DNA from: Lunularia cruciata
Taxonomy: Eukaryota > Streptophyta > Marchantiopsida > Lunulariales > Lunulariaceae
NCBI GenBank assembly: GCA_948567375.1
Contig: OX419762.1
Coordinates: forward strand, 67,001 to 131,000
Direction: 5' to 3'
DNA: 64,000 nucleotides
In this document: positions 22,964 to 38,200 of the stretch, piece by piece
Numbering within the stretch: the first letter of the stretch is position 1
How the letters are laid out: each line of letters opens with the position of its first letter
Notes under the pieces: generated by a model
The model's database searches: none
Told to the model about the DNA's origin: nothing
The model's input: the letters and a program-made list of their open reading frames with translations, nothing else
Program-made: the position numbers and the translations under genes

Positions 22964-25900
22964 TCAGGGTGTTGGATTCGGGTAGCGTTCGTGTACAATA
23001 TCAATTTCCGACAGTATTTCTGCAGTGAGTTTGACCTTAGAAGCTTCGACGATCTCTTTGAGTTGCCATGGCTTCGTGGCTCCAAACACAACACTCATTA
23101 AGAGTGGATTCCGCAATACAAAACCTGCAAGGGAACACAGACGAGAACAAGTCCTTGGACAGACTTATCTTGCTTTCATCACTAATGACTTCCAGTGTCT
23201 TGCTAAACTAGATCAGAAAAAACTCATGGTAATGGACAGACAAAGATCCTTACCCATAGCCAGGGCTATTGGACTAATACTGTGTCTCCTCGCAATCTCC
23301 ACGTAAGCCTGGGAAACAAAGCAAAACATGTAAGAGACACTTATAAAGTTATCTACCCTCATGTATAGAGTAATGGTTCAGTCATATTCTAGCTTTTTCT
23401 AGGTTTCAGGTGTTGAACATCACGGCTTACCTTGACTCGTTGTAGCGTACAGTGGCAAAAACATTCATTCTGGAGTGCAAGAACGTTTCTTGATGGATCC
23501 TCTAGCTATCGAGAGTGCTGACCGTGCATTATCCAGCACGATTTCTTATGATGAGCTTAAATGACATTAAATAAATCATGTGTCTGTACTGACGCTGACT
23601 GACTGGACATAATTTGATGAACAGAGTTGACTTTCTCTCCGCATATATTGTACCGAACTTTACTCTAGCCACACGAGATGATAGAATCTGGAGGGGAAAA
23701 GTAACCTTTATCAAACATAATTATTCCTACTGATTGTAAATCTCTGTAAATCTCTAACTGCCACACACTGAAATGAACTGTATGATGACAAGGAAATCTT
23801 TCTCCCTGACATCCTTAAAGTGTGAACTGAGTCCCGTAGACGGATATCAAGACGTTCATTGGACCGCACGGTAACACTATCACTTCCACAGAGCCGTCAT
23901 TATGCCGGAGTGGCTGTGCAGGAGCGTCAGTACCCCTTGTTTCTAGACGTGGGAGTGTGATGGTTTAGTGTAATCGTGATGAATTATCTTGAATTAAGGG
24001 GTACCCCAATCACAGAAACAAACCACAAAACTCCGAAAGAGAGGAGAAGAATATGGACTTTCTTTAGCTAAAGAACTGAAACGATGACATTTGATGCAGA
24101 GTGAAGGACATTCAATACTGGACCAGGCTACCAGACAGTTGAAGACACATCAAAAGATAGGCCGAATACGAACCAGAGCACGTGTGTCCTATAGAGAGTG
24201 AATGCCAGGAACTGCATATTGCGTTTTGCCGACAATTCTCCATCTTTACGATCTATCCTATATCGGTAGGGGCACAAGTTCAAAGCAAGCCATACAGTTA
24301 CGGCAGGTATGCAGTTCGGTTTTGAAAAGCTATATCGACCTTCAGCCTCTGCATAGCGTCCTGCATGATTTGGAATTCACAATTAGTTTGATACAGGGTC
24401 TCTAGATCTGCTCGATTCTACTCGGTGCAAATTATGGACATTGATCATACCATCTGCACACGTCAGACACTGAAGCAGACTGAATGACCTTGCATGCAAT
24501 CAGTTTACCAACCTCTGTAAAGGTTCAGACGCGCATCCTCCGCGCCGGATCCCGCTCTAAGATATTTCCCCGAGAGCAGACCCATGGCAAGAGGGCTATA
24601 AGCTAATAAGCTCACACTGACGATATGCACAATATGTTATAAGGTTAAAAATATTTAGCTCCTATGACACTCCATACTTATTTTTTGGCCCCTTGCAATA
24701 TATTGCAGCGAGGCTGTTCGAAATAATACAGCGATACTATAACGCAGTAGACGTCAGTACTGAAACTTACTGTTTATGGTGACAGCACTCCGCCAGTGTA
24801 GAGTCAAAGGTTCGACAAAGAAGATTATACGCGTTCTGCAGACGAATTTAAAAGGCCTCATTGTCAGGTGCAGTGATAGGGCTCTACACGACGAGAACTA
24901 CACCTGATATGTGCATTTGTCTTAATTGGATTCCACCACTGTCTAGGTCCGTTTAGCTCCACATGTACGAAGCATAGCTCTTGGAGGTCAATCTCTCTCA
25001 ATGGCTTGGAGGAACAAATTGAGACCTTAATCCTTGGCCCCAAGCTATTTAACCACATGAACATACAACTCAATCAGTTTCGTTACGAGCTTTTGGATGG
25101 TGACGAATTACAGGCTGCGTTTAGGGAGGTACCTGGATAGTAACAATACGTGGTAAAGCTTTATCAGATTCGGCCACTCGGCAAAACTCCATGACACCAT
25201 ATGCGGTCTCATTGCTCAAGCCTACTTGTCGTATCTGCACAAGATTTCTTGTAACAGTTTGAAATAAAGTTAAAAAGGATTCTATACGGGTCCAGCTAAT
25301 TTGACCCAAGTAGGAGAACCTGTTAGTAGGCAATACCTTTCCTGCCTGTACAGCTCTGCTAAGTGCCTCCAGCTGCTCTTCGATCGGCACTGATGAATAA
25401 TCAGCAGTTGGATCGTAGTCAACGTCACCAAACATAGGTACGTACCTGCAGAACCAATGTTGCCCAATGACAAACGTGTAAAGAATTGATCGACTGCCTA
25501 CTTCTACCAAACATTGAGAACGTGAGAAGGTCATGTAAAGGATGTTCTGTGGAAGATGTTGCAGAATCAAAACAGAGTCTCGAATTCATGGGCCGGAACA
25601 CAATAAGAAACTTCGCAAACTTTAGACCTTAAGGAAATGGTAGTAATCAACAAGACTAATGTCAGTGGTAGATTAGCATGATAGATAATGGAACATTTGT
25701 ATAACGAGTAGCACATCAGTTATGCTCATTCATTAGATTCTCAGTCGACCTAACTGACATAGGTTAGTGAAGAGTCATGTTACTGCCATCCTGTAACTGA
25801 TATAGAGAAATGAGGACGGAAGCCGTTTTCCTGTTTGATGACCAGCAGATCCAGAACTCACTGAATGCAAATGCTGTACACGAAAGTGTACAGCATGTAT

Positions 25901-27350
25901 GTAAAGTATGTAAAGTAAACAAGATAATGTATTAGTTTAAGTTAATTTTTAGTTTAATGACTTCTCTAGTTTTTATGGCTTTTGTTAGATTCCTCTAAAG
26001 CTCTACCATCTACTTAGGGTAAAGTGAGAGACAACCTTCTAGGTTTGCTTCTGGGTAATATATTGGTATATGAGAGCAGAAGCCGGGTTATCTAGAACTC
26101 ATGAAATGCAAATGATCAATAAGCAATATGTATATGATTCACAATGCTAGAATAGTGATAAATTTCTAAGGTAGAGTGCATCGAATGTAACCTGCAGCAA
26201 AGGCATAATTGAACAAATTGAGAATAACATATGTCTACCGTACTAGTAAACCAACATGAAATCAAGAACATCCATGCAAATGACTGCACGTAATAGGAAA
26301 CGTTATGTAAATCACCCGCCAGTAAGCAGTGCGTGAACGATAAAGATGAGAAACGTGGGCTGGAGTCGGGTAGGAACACAGTAGACGCAAGAGGTAGAGC
26401 CAGGAATCAATCAAAGAGTGGAGGAAAAATACTAGGGATGGAATTAGTTGGGGAATGGAAGAATGGAGCAATGCAAGAGTTATTGGATGGTGTGGCTGCA
26501 GAAATGGGTTGAAGTGTAACAGGGTAATGAGAGCGAAGCAAAAGAGGACAGGATATAAAGTATATTGCAACACGTGCTATGGACGCTTGAGTCCTTAGAC
26601 ACTTAACAACACAGGGAAGCAAAAAGCGGCCATAGTAAACCTCCACGAAAACACCTGCGACTTCATCAGTGCCTCACGCAGTCCGAAGTAGCTGACCAAT
26701 TGTCAGTAGTCCTCGCACCGAGTTTCTGCTCAAAAACTCAAGAGTGCCAAGGCAAACTTGGTTGCCCTCCTAAAGTGCCACTCATAAGTAGTAGGAATGT
26801 CAAAAGAACAGAAGAACCGAAATGGAAGTGTGCAAAGAAAGGGCAAGCACATAAATAAGCGCAGGAGTCTCAGCTTCATAATGAGTATCAGGCAAGAAAG
26901 AAAAGAATCCACATGCGTAAGAGGAGGGAAGAAACAGAGACATACCTGATGGATCCTGAAATCACAAACATTCATTAGTAGAGAGAAAATCCAGAACACA
27001 GCAATGAGAAATAGTCAAGCAGAGGTTTGTTACTAATACGAGTGGGGAGCAAGAAACCTCAGCGCTGCATGGGAAGGGTAGAGTGGAGAGCAAGAAACAT
27101 CAATGCTGCAGGGGAAGGGACTAGTCAACTCAAACAGGAGAAACAAAGGCGAAGTGTAAGAAGGAAAGAATATGAAGCAAAGAAGCCTGAGAAGAGTTAG
27201 GGCATCATGCGAAAGGGCAAAGAAAGGAGGCAAAATCTGCCTTGGTTGAAGTGAAAGACAAGGTGGGCCCACGTGTCCATAAGCGAAAGCCCCCCTGTCC
27301 ACAAGCAAACTATCAAAGTCCACATGGCAGAAAACCCAAATAGTGGTATG

Positions 27351-27443
<93 letters not shown>

Positions 27444-29202
27444 TATACGAGAACAGATGCCGTTCTGGGAACGGGTTATCCAGAACTCATGAGGTGCAAA
27501 TGATTGATAAGCAAGATGTACATAATTAACAATGCTAGAATAGTGAGAAATCCATAAGGTAGAATGCATCAAATGTAACTTGAAGCAAAGGCATAATTGA
27601 AACAAATTGAGAATAACATATGGCTAACAGACTAGTAAACGACCATGAAATCGAGAACTCTATGCAAACAACTGCGAGAAATAGGTAACGCTACGTAAAA
27701 GACTGCCAGTAAGCAGTGTGTGAACGATAAAAATAAAAAACGTGGACTGGAGTCGGGTAGGAACACTGTATACACAAGAGGTCCCATGAATCAGGCAAAG
27801 AGCGAAGGAAAAATATAGAGAGGGAATTAGCTGAGGAATGGAGGAGTGGAACAATGCGAGAGCTCTAGCTCTAGCTCTAGGGTTGTGTGGCTGCAGAAAC
27901 CTGTCTAAGTGTAACAGGGTAACGAGAGCGAAGCGAAAAAGGACAGGATATAAAGTATATCACAACAAGCGCTATGGACGCTTGAGTCCTGAGACGCTAA
28001 ACAGCAAAGGGGAAGCAGAATGCGGCCACAGTAAACCTTCACAAAAACACCTGTGACTTCATCAGTGCCTCACGCAATGCCGAAGTAGCTGAGCAATTGT
28101 CAGTACCCCTCATACCGAGTTTCTGCTCGAAAACTCATGAGTGCCAAGGCAAACTCGGTTGCTCCCCTAAAGTGTCGCTCAAAAGTAACGGGAATGTCAA
28201 AAAGAACAGGGGTGGAAATGTGGAAAGCAAGGGCAAGCAAAAGTGCAGGCATGCACTTAAGCGCTGGAGTCTTAGCCGCATAATGAAGATCAGTCCAGAA
28301 AGAAAAGAATCCACATGAGTAAGATGAGGGAAGAAATCGAGACAAACCTGATGGATCCCTGAAATCACAAACATTCATTAGTAGAGAGAAAGTCCAGGAC
28401 ACAACGATGGGAAAGAGTCAAGCAGAGGTTCCCTAGTGATACGAGAGTGGAGCAAGAAAACTTCAGCGCTGCACGGGAAGGGGATGAGTCAACTGAAGCG
28501 GGAAAAGCAGAGGTGAAGTGAATGAAGGTGAAGTATACCGTATATATAGGTATACGAGAACAGAAGTATACAGTATATATATGAATTCAGGAGTCAAGAA
28601 GGACTCCCAAACAACACTATGGTATACAGGCCTCCGGGTATATATATATATATATATAAAATATAGGACTTCTAATATACTCCTGATTTTATATAATATA
28701 TATATAATCCTGATTATAATATATTTATATATTGGTAAATGAGAGCAGAAGCCGTTCGGGGACCGGGTTATCCAGAACTCATGAAGTGCACAAGTGCACA
28801 TATTCGATAAACAACATTTACATGAATGACAGTGCTAGTGTAGTATGAAAACTTTAGTGCAAAATGCATCGAAAATAACCTGCAGCAAAAGTATAGGTGT
28901 AAAAAAGTAACCTGTAGCAAAGGCATAAGTGCAAGAAATTGAGAACACAGAACTGCTAATGGACAATAACGAACTTGAAATCGCGAGCAGCAACGCCAAC
29001 GTTGAAATCAAGAGCAGCAAAGCCAACGCGAGCGTGGGTTAGAGAGGTGGATGTAAGAGAGCTTGATAGTAGCAAGCATTTCGCGATTATTGCAACAGAA
29101 ACGGATAGAAATGTAAGAGTGTAACTATAGCGAAGCGTAAGAGGACAGGATAAAGTATATCATTCCCAGTGCTATGGACACTGGAGTCCGGATACGCTAA
29201 AC

Positions 29203-29277
<75 letters not shown>

Positions 29278-32200
29278 TCAGGAGTCTAGTAGAAGTCCCC
29301 TACAACAATATGGTATCCGAGCCTATGGGAAAAACTACTGGTGGGCTCAGATGAGCACCCCGCTTGGCAGAAAGAACATATGTTCTCAAATCTCTATAGA
29401 TACTAAGACCTTGATAACCATGGATATTTCTTTCCATTTGTAAGATAGCGAAATTTTTTCTGGATCAGGTGAAGAGGGTAATTTTTGGAGAAAAAGCTAT
29501 TTACAAGTTTCCTACAAACTAAAAGGTATGCCTTTCTGGAATTACATATTCGTCTATATCTACACACTCCGGTTTTATAAGCCCTAGTTTACATTTGGAG
29601 GAAATGTCGGAGAGAACATGTGGGAGCAAGATTGTCTTGATGTGAGCAAAGTGACGCAGCTCTTTCTTATCATAGATAGAGACAAAGATGTTGAAGTAGT
29701 CCTGGGTAATGCGACAGTCAAGATAATCACAGTGAGTGCCAAAATGAGTTCGGACTAACTCACAGGACAGTCTGGAATATATCCCACCACCTCTGGCAGC
29801 ATCTTCCTTATACATGAAATCCTTGAAATAATCAAGTCCTGAGCCTACCACAAGAAGATCACCGACATATATGCGAACTTGGGACAGGTCATGCAACAGG
29901 GCAACACCATTGGCATCCAGTAATCTCCTTATGAAATCAAGCTCATAGGTGAAGAGGTATAGGTTAGCCATGAAGACAGCACAAGGTGTCCCCACAGGAA
30001 TCCCAACCTTTTGACGGAAGAGCTGATTCCCAAAAGTGACGTAGAGGTTATCAAAAAGGAATAATATCCAACAGATAAAAAATTCCTTATCAACAGCCAT
30101 GAATTTGAGGTGTTATGCAGATTGAGAGATATTGTTTCTGTTTTTAAACAATCTATATTTGAAGTCAAGTGTAGAAGTCTCAACAAGTACCACAGTTTCT
30201 CTATTCAGCGTGAACTTGTAATGGAAAATAGATTTGATGAGAGTAGACAGCCCTGTTTTGAGATCATGGAAGTGGAACTTTGTATAAAGGGTGGTGAAAT
30301 CAAAACTTGAAAAAGAACTTTCTCCAGGGTGGCAGGAGTCTTCTGCGAACCAGAGTCTGGGGGAGTAGAGGATCTTGTCTTGCGTATTCTTTGCACCTTC
30401 TCAAGTAAAACAGGAACTCCAGAAGAGTCATCCAAGATCCAGCTAGAGTCTACCATCAGCCCCACAAGTAAGAATTCATTCCTCCAAAGGTCGTCGTTTG
30501 CAGAAGGTAGCAGTGCTTTGAAGAAGGAGCTTAGCCAGTGAAAAAGTTCAGATAAGGAAGTAGAGTATCCTGCAGCAATGAACCTAGGAACAGCAGGAGA
30601 CTTATGGAATTTCCAACCACAGCACAAGTAGGGGAGTTTCTTGAAATCCTTGGAAGTGTGAAATCCCTGAGAAGTAATGAAACTGTGGTGAGATAGTAAG
30701 AGCTGGGTTTGAGGAATCAATGAATGTTTATAGGTAATTGAAGGAGAATGAAGCTCATTGAGTAAAGTTTGAATGTAAGATTGTCTACAAAAGAATACAA
30801 AATTGTTAGGGACTTGACATGAGTAAAAAGGTACCTTGACCATATTGAACAATTGGAAGTTGTGGAACCCAAATTTGGCCATCGCTGCCATCAATGGAGT
30901 AAATTCAAAGTAAAAGAGCGAAGAACAGAGAGAGATTTTCCCAGGTGGCTGTGTTGTTGGAATCGTTGAAAAGCAAAACCTTCTATGTATCTATAAGTGT
31001 TTCCTATATTTGTTTGAATTAGTTCTCCTATAAGGGTGATTCCCAACATCAACACCTTGCATTTTGTGAAATCCTGAGTTGCTTGATATCATCTCAAGTG
31101 TGTTATTTTATTTCAGTGTGATGTTAATAAAGCTACGGGAGTGAATTTCTGTGTGCCAAGAGAGGTCTAGTATTGTTATGTATCAGTGATGTCTGATATA
31201 TCACACGTTAGAATGACTGCTAGACCTTCTACTTCAAGGAGCAGAAACAATAGTTCTCATCAGGTTATGGGCTCACAATCACTACCGGAATTGATGTGAG
31301 AACTCACAGAGAGAGAGAGAAACTGGGAAACATTAACTACATATCCTGGACTTTGGATATGAAGTCTATCTTAGACAGTTATGACTGTTTGGACTTGGCA
31401 TTAGAGGCTTATGATATAGACGAGCTCAAGTCCAACCAAGACGAGAGAGTCAAGCACTATACTACTCGAAGGTTTTTGCTTAAGGCTATGCAAGAGCCAA
31501 TCAGAGACCTAGTAGACACTTATGCTTGGAATTGGGAGATTTTGCATAAACTCAAGAGTTATTACTCTGTTGAGAAACTGGAGAGTTCCACATGAATCTG
31601 CGATGAAATGTGCACCTTGAAATTGCAAGATAGTGATAATTTTCTGAGAAAATGAAATGTGCAGTATGTACTCGATTGGTTGAACTAGTTGGTAATTCCA
31701 GAACTGGGATTATATAAGTACATGAGCATACTCTTAGAGCACACCTTTGCATCTACAATGTGAAATGTGTAACTCATGTGCTCTTAACTTAACTCTAAGG
31801 TGTTCACATGTAACTCATGTGAACAGTAGTCATGAGTGAACAGGAACTAACATGTCTATTATAAATCTAACAGATTTCACCATACATTTGTCAAAATTGC
31901 AGAAGTTCTTCAAGAGAGTCAAGGAAGTTGGGGCTTTAATTATTGAGAAATATGAGATCAACCATCTCTTAAGGACTCTCTCTTCAAGCTATCACTCTGT
32001 CCTAGTAGCTCTAGGTGTTTTACCTGTTGATGTTATCATATGGGATTATGTGATAAATAAATTGTTGGTGTTTAGCAGAGACAAAGAGATGAAGTTAAAT
32101 GAGTTGGGAGATGCTGCTCTACTCAGTGCTTCTTCTCATCCAAGAAGAGTGCCAGATAGAACAGAGAGTAAATCTGGGAAAGGAGATAGTATTGTTGATG

Positions 32201-35200
32201 ACAAGACTTGTTATTCTGTCATAAGAAAGGTCATATTGCACCTATATGTCCCAAGCAAGGAGAAAGGAGAGGGCGAGAGCTGAAGAAGGCAAACAAGAGA
32301 CCTCAACCAAAAAAGGGTCATCAATTTGGGAGTTCAACTTACAACAGAAAGGAGTGCCATGAGACAAAAACCAAGGAGGAGTGGTACTCAGTAGAAAAGC
32401 TAGATTGTGGAATGTTGGCAGAATCACAATTGTCCTCAAACGGTTCTGGATGGTTCTTGGATTCTGGAGCCACCTCTCATAACTGTTACCAGAAGGAGCT
32501 ATTCTCAACTCTTCAACCTCTAAAGATTCCCAAGAGTGCTCGTTGTGGACCTGGGATTCTGAATCCAGTGTTAGGAACTGACAAGTTCCTATTGCCTTCA
32601 TGGGAAGATCTAATACAAGTTCTTGTAAGAGTTATTTGGAAAATATGCTCTATGTTCCCAATTACACCAAGAATTTGATATCAGTGCAATCGCCTCATGG
32701 AGCATGGAGTGGATGTTTTATTTGAGAGCAACAGAAATCAATGCACTTTGAAGAAAGGAGAGTTGGTCCTTGGGTATGGTACTGCCAAAGAGAAGTTGTT
32801 CAAGTTGATGGAAGCTGATTGTTCTGATTCTGCATTGGTAGTAGAAGACAGAAATGATATCCATCTTTGGCATTTGAGGTTAGGGCACTTGTTGGAGCAA
32901 AAGCTACATGCTCTAGAGCCGGTAGTGGAAGGGTTGAAAGTAGATCCCAAAGGAACACTCGAATTTTGCATTGGATGTGCAGAAGATAAGGCACACAGCT
33001 CCTATCCCCAAGAAATCTTCATCTAGAGGTTCGGGCTCTCTAGATGTCATACATTATGATGTATGTGGATACATGACTGAGAAGTCATTGAGTGGAGCAG
33101 TCTACTATATTTCCTTTGTGGATGATTACGGTAGAAAGGACTTTATCTATCTCATGAAAAGCAAGGATGAAATACTGCGAAAATTCCAGAAGTTTGTAGC
33201 CATGGCTGAGTTGCACAGACTGGGAGGAAAGTCACACGGTTGATAACAAATGGAGGCAGAGAGTACAATAATGAGGATTTCCTCTCTTTTATTTCCGAGA
33301 AAGGAATTCTCCTTGATTGTACTGCCAAAGACAGTCCTGCACAGAATGGAGTTGCAGAAAGGTTGAATAGGACACTGGTGGACAAAGCATTGGCAATGCT
33401 CCAACATGCCAAGCTGGAGAGAAAATTTTGGGGTGTTGTTATTAGCACTGCAAATTTTCTTAGAAATATCAGTGGTACCACAGCATTGCAAGGAAGACCT
33501 CCTGAAGAATGATGGAGTGGTAAAGACACCTAATATTTTAGCTTTCAAAGTTTTTGGATGTCCTGCATATGTTCATATTCCCCAGGAGCAAAGGAGGAAG
33601 TTCACAAAGCAGGCCGAGAAAATGCTTTTTGTAGAATATGAAGAGGGACTGAAAGGATATTTCTGTACAATCCAAAATCTGGACAGATCATCAGAAGTAG
33701 AGATGTACTCTTTGATGAATTGGAGTGAGAGCAGTGATGAGTTGCAGAAGCAAGCTGATCAGTTTGATCAGCCTGATCAATCTATCTTCCCAAGCTGCAG
33801 AGTCAGTTCTTCAGATCAATCATCAGAAGAGCAATCTCTACCTGAGGCTGATGGTTCACCAAAGGAGAGTCTGAAGGTGTACAAAAGAAGGCCTAAACAG
33901 ACAATGGTTTCTGATTCTGATACTTCAGAAGATGACTCTCAGAAGCAGACTGCAGAATCTCTGAGTGAGATTCCAGAGATGTCAAGAGATGACATGAAAG
34001 TTCTGGGCACAGAGCCAAGAAGATCACATAGGGATAGAAACCTACTGACAGACTTGGCTTTCTATCAGCAGAGATGTTAGACATAATGAGGCAAATTAAA
34101 AAGATTGAAAAACAAGAGTCGAGAGACAAGTAGAATTCTGGAAATTGCAAGTCAAGGAAGATTGGAGAGTCAAGAAACGAAATTCGTGGAAGATGTAAGT
34201 GTCAGAGCACCGGAAGTATGATATTGCTCAGAGAATGAGGGGAGATGAGCAACGCGTATGAGAGACTGGATATAGGTAGATGAGAGCAGAAGCCGTTCTA
34301 GGAACAGGTGATCCAAAACTCATTAAATGCAGATGATCAGTAACCAAGATGTACTTTATGCACAATGCTAGAATAGTGATAAATCCATAAAGTAGAATGC
34401 ATCGAATGTAACCTGAGGCAAAGGCATAATTGCAACAAATTGAGAATAACATATATTAAATTAGATAATCTATAGTTTAGTGACTTCTTTGTTAGAATAA
34501 GACAAGTTAGTTGTTGTTCACGTTGCTACTGTTCACATGAGGTTGCTGTTCATGCATACTGTTCAAATGTTTTCCATGAGCTGCATGTGTTACATGAGCA
34601 ATATGGTAACACACATTCAGTACACCCTTCTATCTATATAATCCCAATCAGGAGTTCTTCTACTGGGTTGATTCCTAACACTTCCCTTTTGCATTTCATG
34701 AAACTATGAGCTGCCTAATATTATCTCAGGAGTGTTCTGTGATATCTCAATATTGGAGGCAATTTGTGCTGCGTGAATGAACTCGCTGTACTATCTTTGA
34801 AGGCTAAAAGAGAGTGAGTTGAGTTTTGTAGTGTGCAATCAAGAATGTCTACTCTGGTGAGACTATGAAAGCTGAGTGCTAGAATGTCTGATACATCAGA
34901 AGTCAGAATGACCGAGGATAGACCATCTACTTCAAAGAGCAAGAACAAAAGTTCTCATCAACATATATCTAAAAGACAGTGAACAACTTGAAATCGATAA
35001 ATAATAATAGGGAGGGAATTAGTTGGGGAAGGGAAGAGTGGAACAATGCGGGAGCTTAGTGGATGGTGCTGCTGCAGAGACATATCGAAGTGTAACAGTG
35101 TAACGAGAGCATAGCAAAAGAGGACAGGACATATAGGTATATGAGAGCAGAAGCCTTACCGGGAAAGAGTTATCCAGAACTCATGAAATGCAAATGGTTG

Positions 35201-38200
35201 ATAAGCAAGATGTACATGATTCACAATGCTAGAATGGTGATAGATCCATAAGGTAAAATGCATCGGATGTAGCCTGAAGCAAAGGCATAATTGAGAACAA
35301 TATATTGGTATACGAAAACGGCTTGAACAGAAGCCGTTCTGGGAACGGGTTATCCAGAATTCATGAAGTGCAAATGATCGATAAGCAATATTTACATGAC
35401 TCACAATGCTAGAGTAGTGTGAAATCCCTAAGGTAGAATGCATCAAATGTAACCTGCAGCAAAAGCATAATTGAAACAAATTGAGAATAACCAATGGCCA
35501 ACGGACTAATAAAGAACATGAAATCGAGAGCATCTATGCAAACGATAGCGAGGAATAGGAAACATGATGTAAGAACCCGCCAGTAAGCAGTGCATAAACA
35601 AAGATGAAGAACGTGGGTTGAAGTTGGGTAGGAACACTGCAGACACGAGAGAGCGAAACAAGAAGCAGTAGGAAGCAGTTAAAGAGCGCAGGGAAAAGAC
35701 TAGGGAGGGAATTAGTTGGGGAATGTAGGAGTGGAACAATACAAGAGTTCTCGGATGATGTGGCTGCATAAGTGGGTCAAAGTGTAAAAGAGTAACGAGA
35801 GCAAAGCGTAAGAGGACAGGATATAAAGAATATCACAACCAGCGCTATGGATGCTGGAGTCCTGAGACGCAAACAGCTAAGGGAAGCAGAAGGCGGCCAT
35901 AGTAAACTTCCACAAAAACACCTGCGACTTCATCAGTGCCTCACGCATGCCGAAGTAGTTGAGCAACTGTTGGTACCCCTCATACCGAGTTTCTGTTCAA
36001 AAACTCATGAGTGCCAAGGCAAACTCGGTTGCTCCCCTAAAGTGCCACTCAGAAGTAGTGAGAAACAAGAAGCATCAACGCAAGCAACACCATTGCAAGA
36101 AAACTCAGCGCTGCACGGAAAGCGACGAGCGGGGAGCAAAAAACCTCAATGCTACACAAGAAAGGACTAGGCATGTCAAGCGGGAGAAACCAAGGCGAAC
36201 AGAGAAGCAAGTAAGAGCACAGGAAAGAAAGTAGGGCATCTCGCTGCTCCCCTAAAGTGCCGCTCAGAAGTAGTGAGAAACAAGAAGCATCAGCGCAAGC
36301 AACACCATAGCAAGAAAACTCAGTGCTGCACAGGAAAGGACGAGCGGGGAGCAAAAAACCTCAATGCTACACAAGAAAGGACTAGGCATGTCAAGCGGGA
36401 GAAACCAAGGCGAATAGAGAAGCAAGTAAGAGCACAGGAAAGAAAGTAGGGCAAACCATGGAAGCAAATGCAACCTCGTGTTAAATGAAGGACCAGGTGG
36501 GCCACGTGTCCATAAGGCCTTCGATGAAAATCCATATATCAGAAAAAATCCCAAATAGTGGTATTCAGTAGATATAAAACACTTCAGGAGTCAAGATGGT
36601 ATGCAAGTCTTGATAGTATGTGTACATATTGGTATATGAGAGCAGAAGCTGTTCTGGGAACGGGTTATCCAGAACTCATGAAGTGCAAATATCCAATAAA
36701 CAACATTTACTTAAATCACAATGCTAGAATAGTATTAAAGCTGTAATGTAAAATGCATAGAAAGTAACTTGCAGCAAAGGCATAATTGAAACAAATTGAG
36801 AATACTGGATTGTCAATGGACAGTAAAGACTGAGAAATCGAGATCAGCAATGTCAACATTAGCAAGGAATAGAAAGCGTGATGTGAGAGTCTGCCAGTAA
36901 AGAAAGTGAAATAGAGAGCAGCAATGCAAACGATAGCGAGAGGAATAGGAAACGTGCAGTAAGAGCCCACCAGGAAGCAGTGCATGGACTAAGATGAAGA
37001 ATGTGGGCTGGAGTTGGGTAGGAACACTGTAAACAAGAGGTCGAGGCAGGAAGCAGTCAAAGAACGAAGGGAAAATACTAGGGAGTGAAATAGTAGGGGA
37101 ATGGAGGAGTGGAACAAAACAAGAATGCTCGTAGGATGTGGCTGCAGAAACGGGTTGAAATGTAAGAAGGTATCGAGAGCGAAGCGTAAGAGGACAGGAT
37201 ATAAAGTATATCACACCCGGCGCTATGGACATTGGAGTCCAGAATGCTAAACAACTGAAGGAAGCAGCAGGCGGCCATAGTAAACCTCCATGATAACACC
37301 AACTACTTCATTAGTGCTTCACACGGTGCCGAAGTAGCTGAGCAATTGTCAGTACTCCTTGTCCCAAGTTTCTACTTGAAAACTCATGAGTGCCAAGGCA
37401 AACTCGAGTGCTTCCAACAGTGCTGCCCTAAATAATAAACAGCCATCTTTCAACAGTGTCACACGAAATAATAAACCGCCAGTGGAAGGTTACAGAAATG
37501 GAAGGCTACAAAAGTGAACAAATGGAGCTGAAGGTCCCCCAAAAGAGCAGAAATCGGACAAACGCAGAATGTAACCATAAACTAAATAGTGAACAAGAGA
37601 AGGAAGAAAATAAAATCAAAAGCAAGAGAGTGTGAGTGATTTGAGACATCCCTAGAAAATGCCTGCAAGGACAGCGACTATCAGTGTTAGCAGCAAGTAA
37701 AACCAGAGAGTGAACCACGAAGAACCCAGGAGGAGTTAGTAGGAAAACAAAGGAATGAGCAAAGTTGGTTGAGTGTATATATTGGTAAATGAGAGCAGAA
37801 GCCATTCTGGGAATGGATTATCCAGAACTCATGAAGTGCACAAGTGCACATATTCGATAAACAACATGTACTTCAATTACACAACATGTACTTGAATTAC
37901 AGTGCTAGTGTAGCATGAAAGCTTTAATGTAAAATGCATCAAAAATAACCTGCAGCAAAAGTATAAGTGCAAAAAAGTAACCTGCAGCAAAGGCATACGT
38001 GCAAAAAAGTAACCTGCAGCAAAGGCATAAGTGCAAGAAATTGAGAATACCGTACTGCCTATGGGCAATAATGAACTTGAAATTGAGAGCAGCAAGGCCA
38101 ACGTGAGCGTGGGTTAGAAAGCTGGATGTAAAAAATAATGAAGTCGAGAGCAGCAATGCAACCGAAAGCGAGAGGCATAGGAATGGTGCTATGTGCTGTA

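Noticed and set aside
25446..25570. Reading the reductase straight through 25445 (frame continues as GQHWFC before RYVPMF)
   Set aside because: The true HWPD exon was found at 42878-42822 with matching phase; the open frame before the acceptor is a coincidence of the intron's end.
27033..27605. Frame with a long Ile-Tyr repeat
   Set aside because: It is translation of the (TA)n tract, not a protein.
26065..29330. Family A as a large LTR with GGTATATGAGAGC as a primer binding site
   Set aside because: Sequence before that site is not a conserved LTR end but variable DNA plus TA repeats, and one copy has a 14-bp duplication. Kept as an alternative for the family B junction only.
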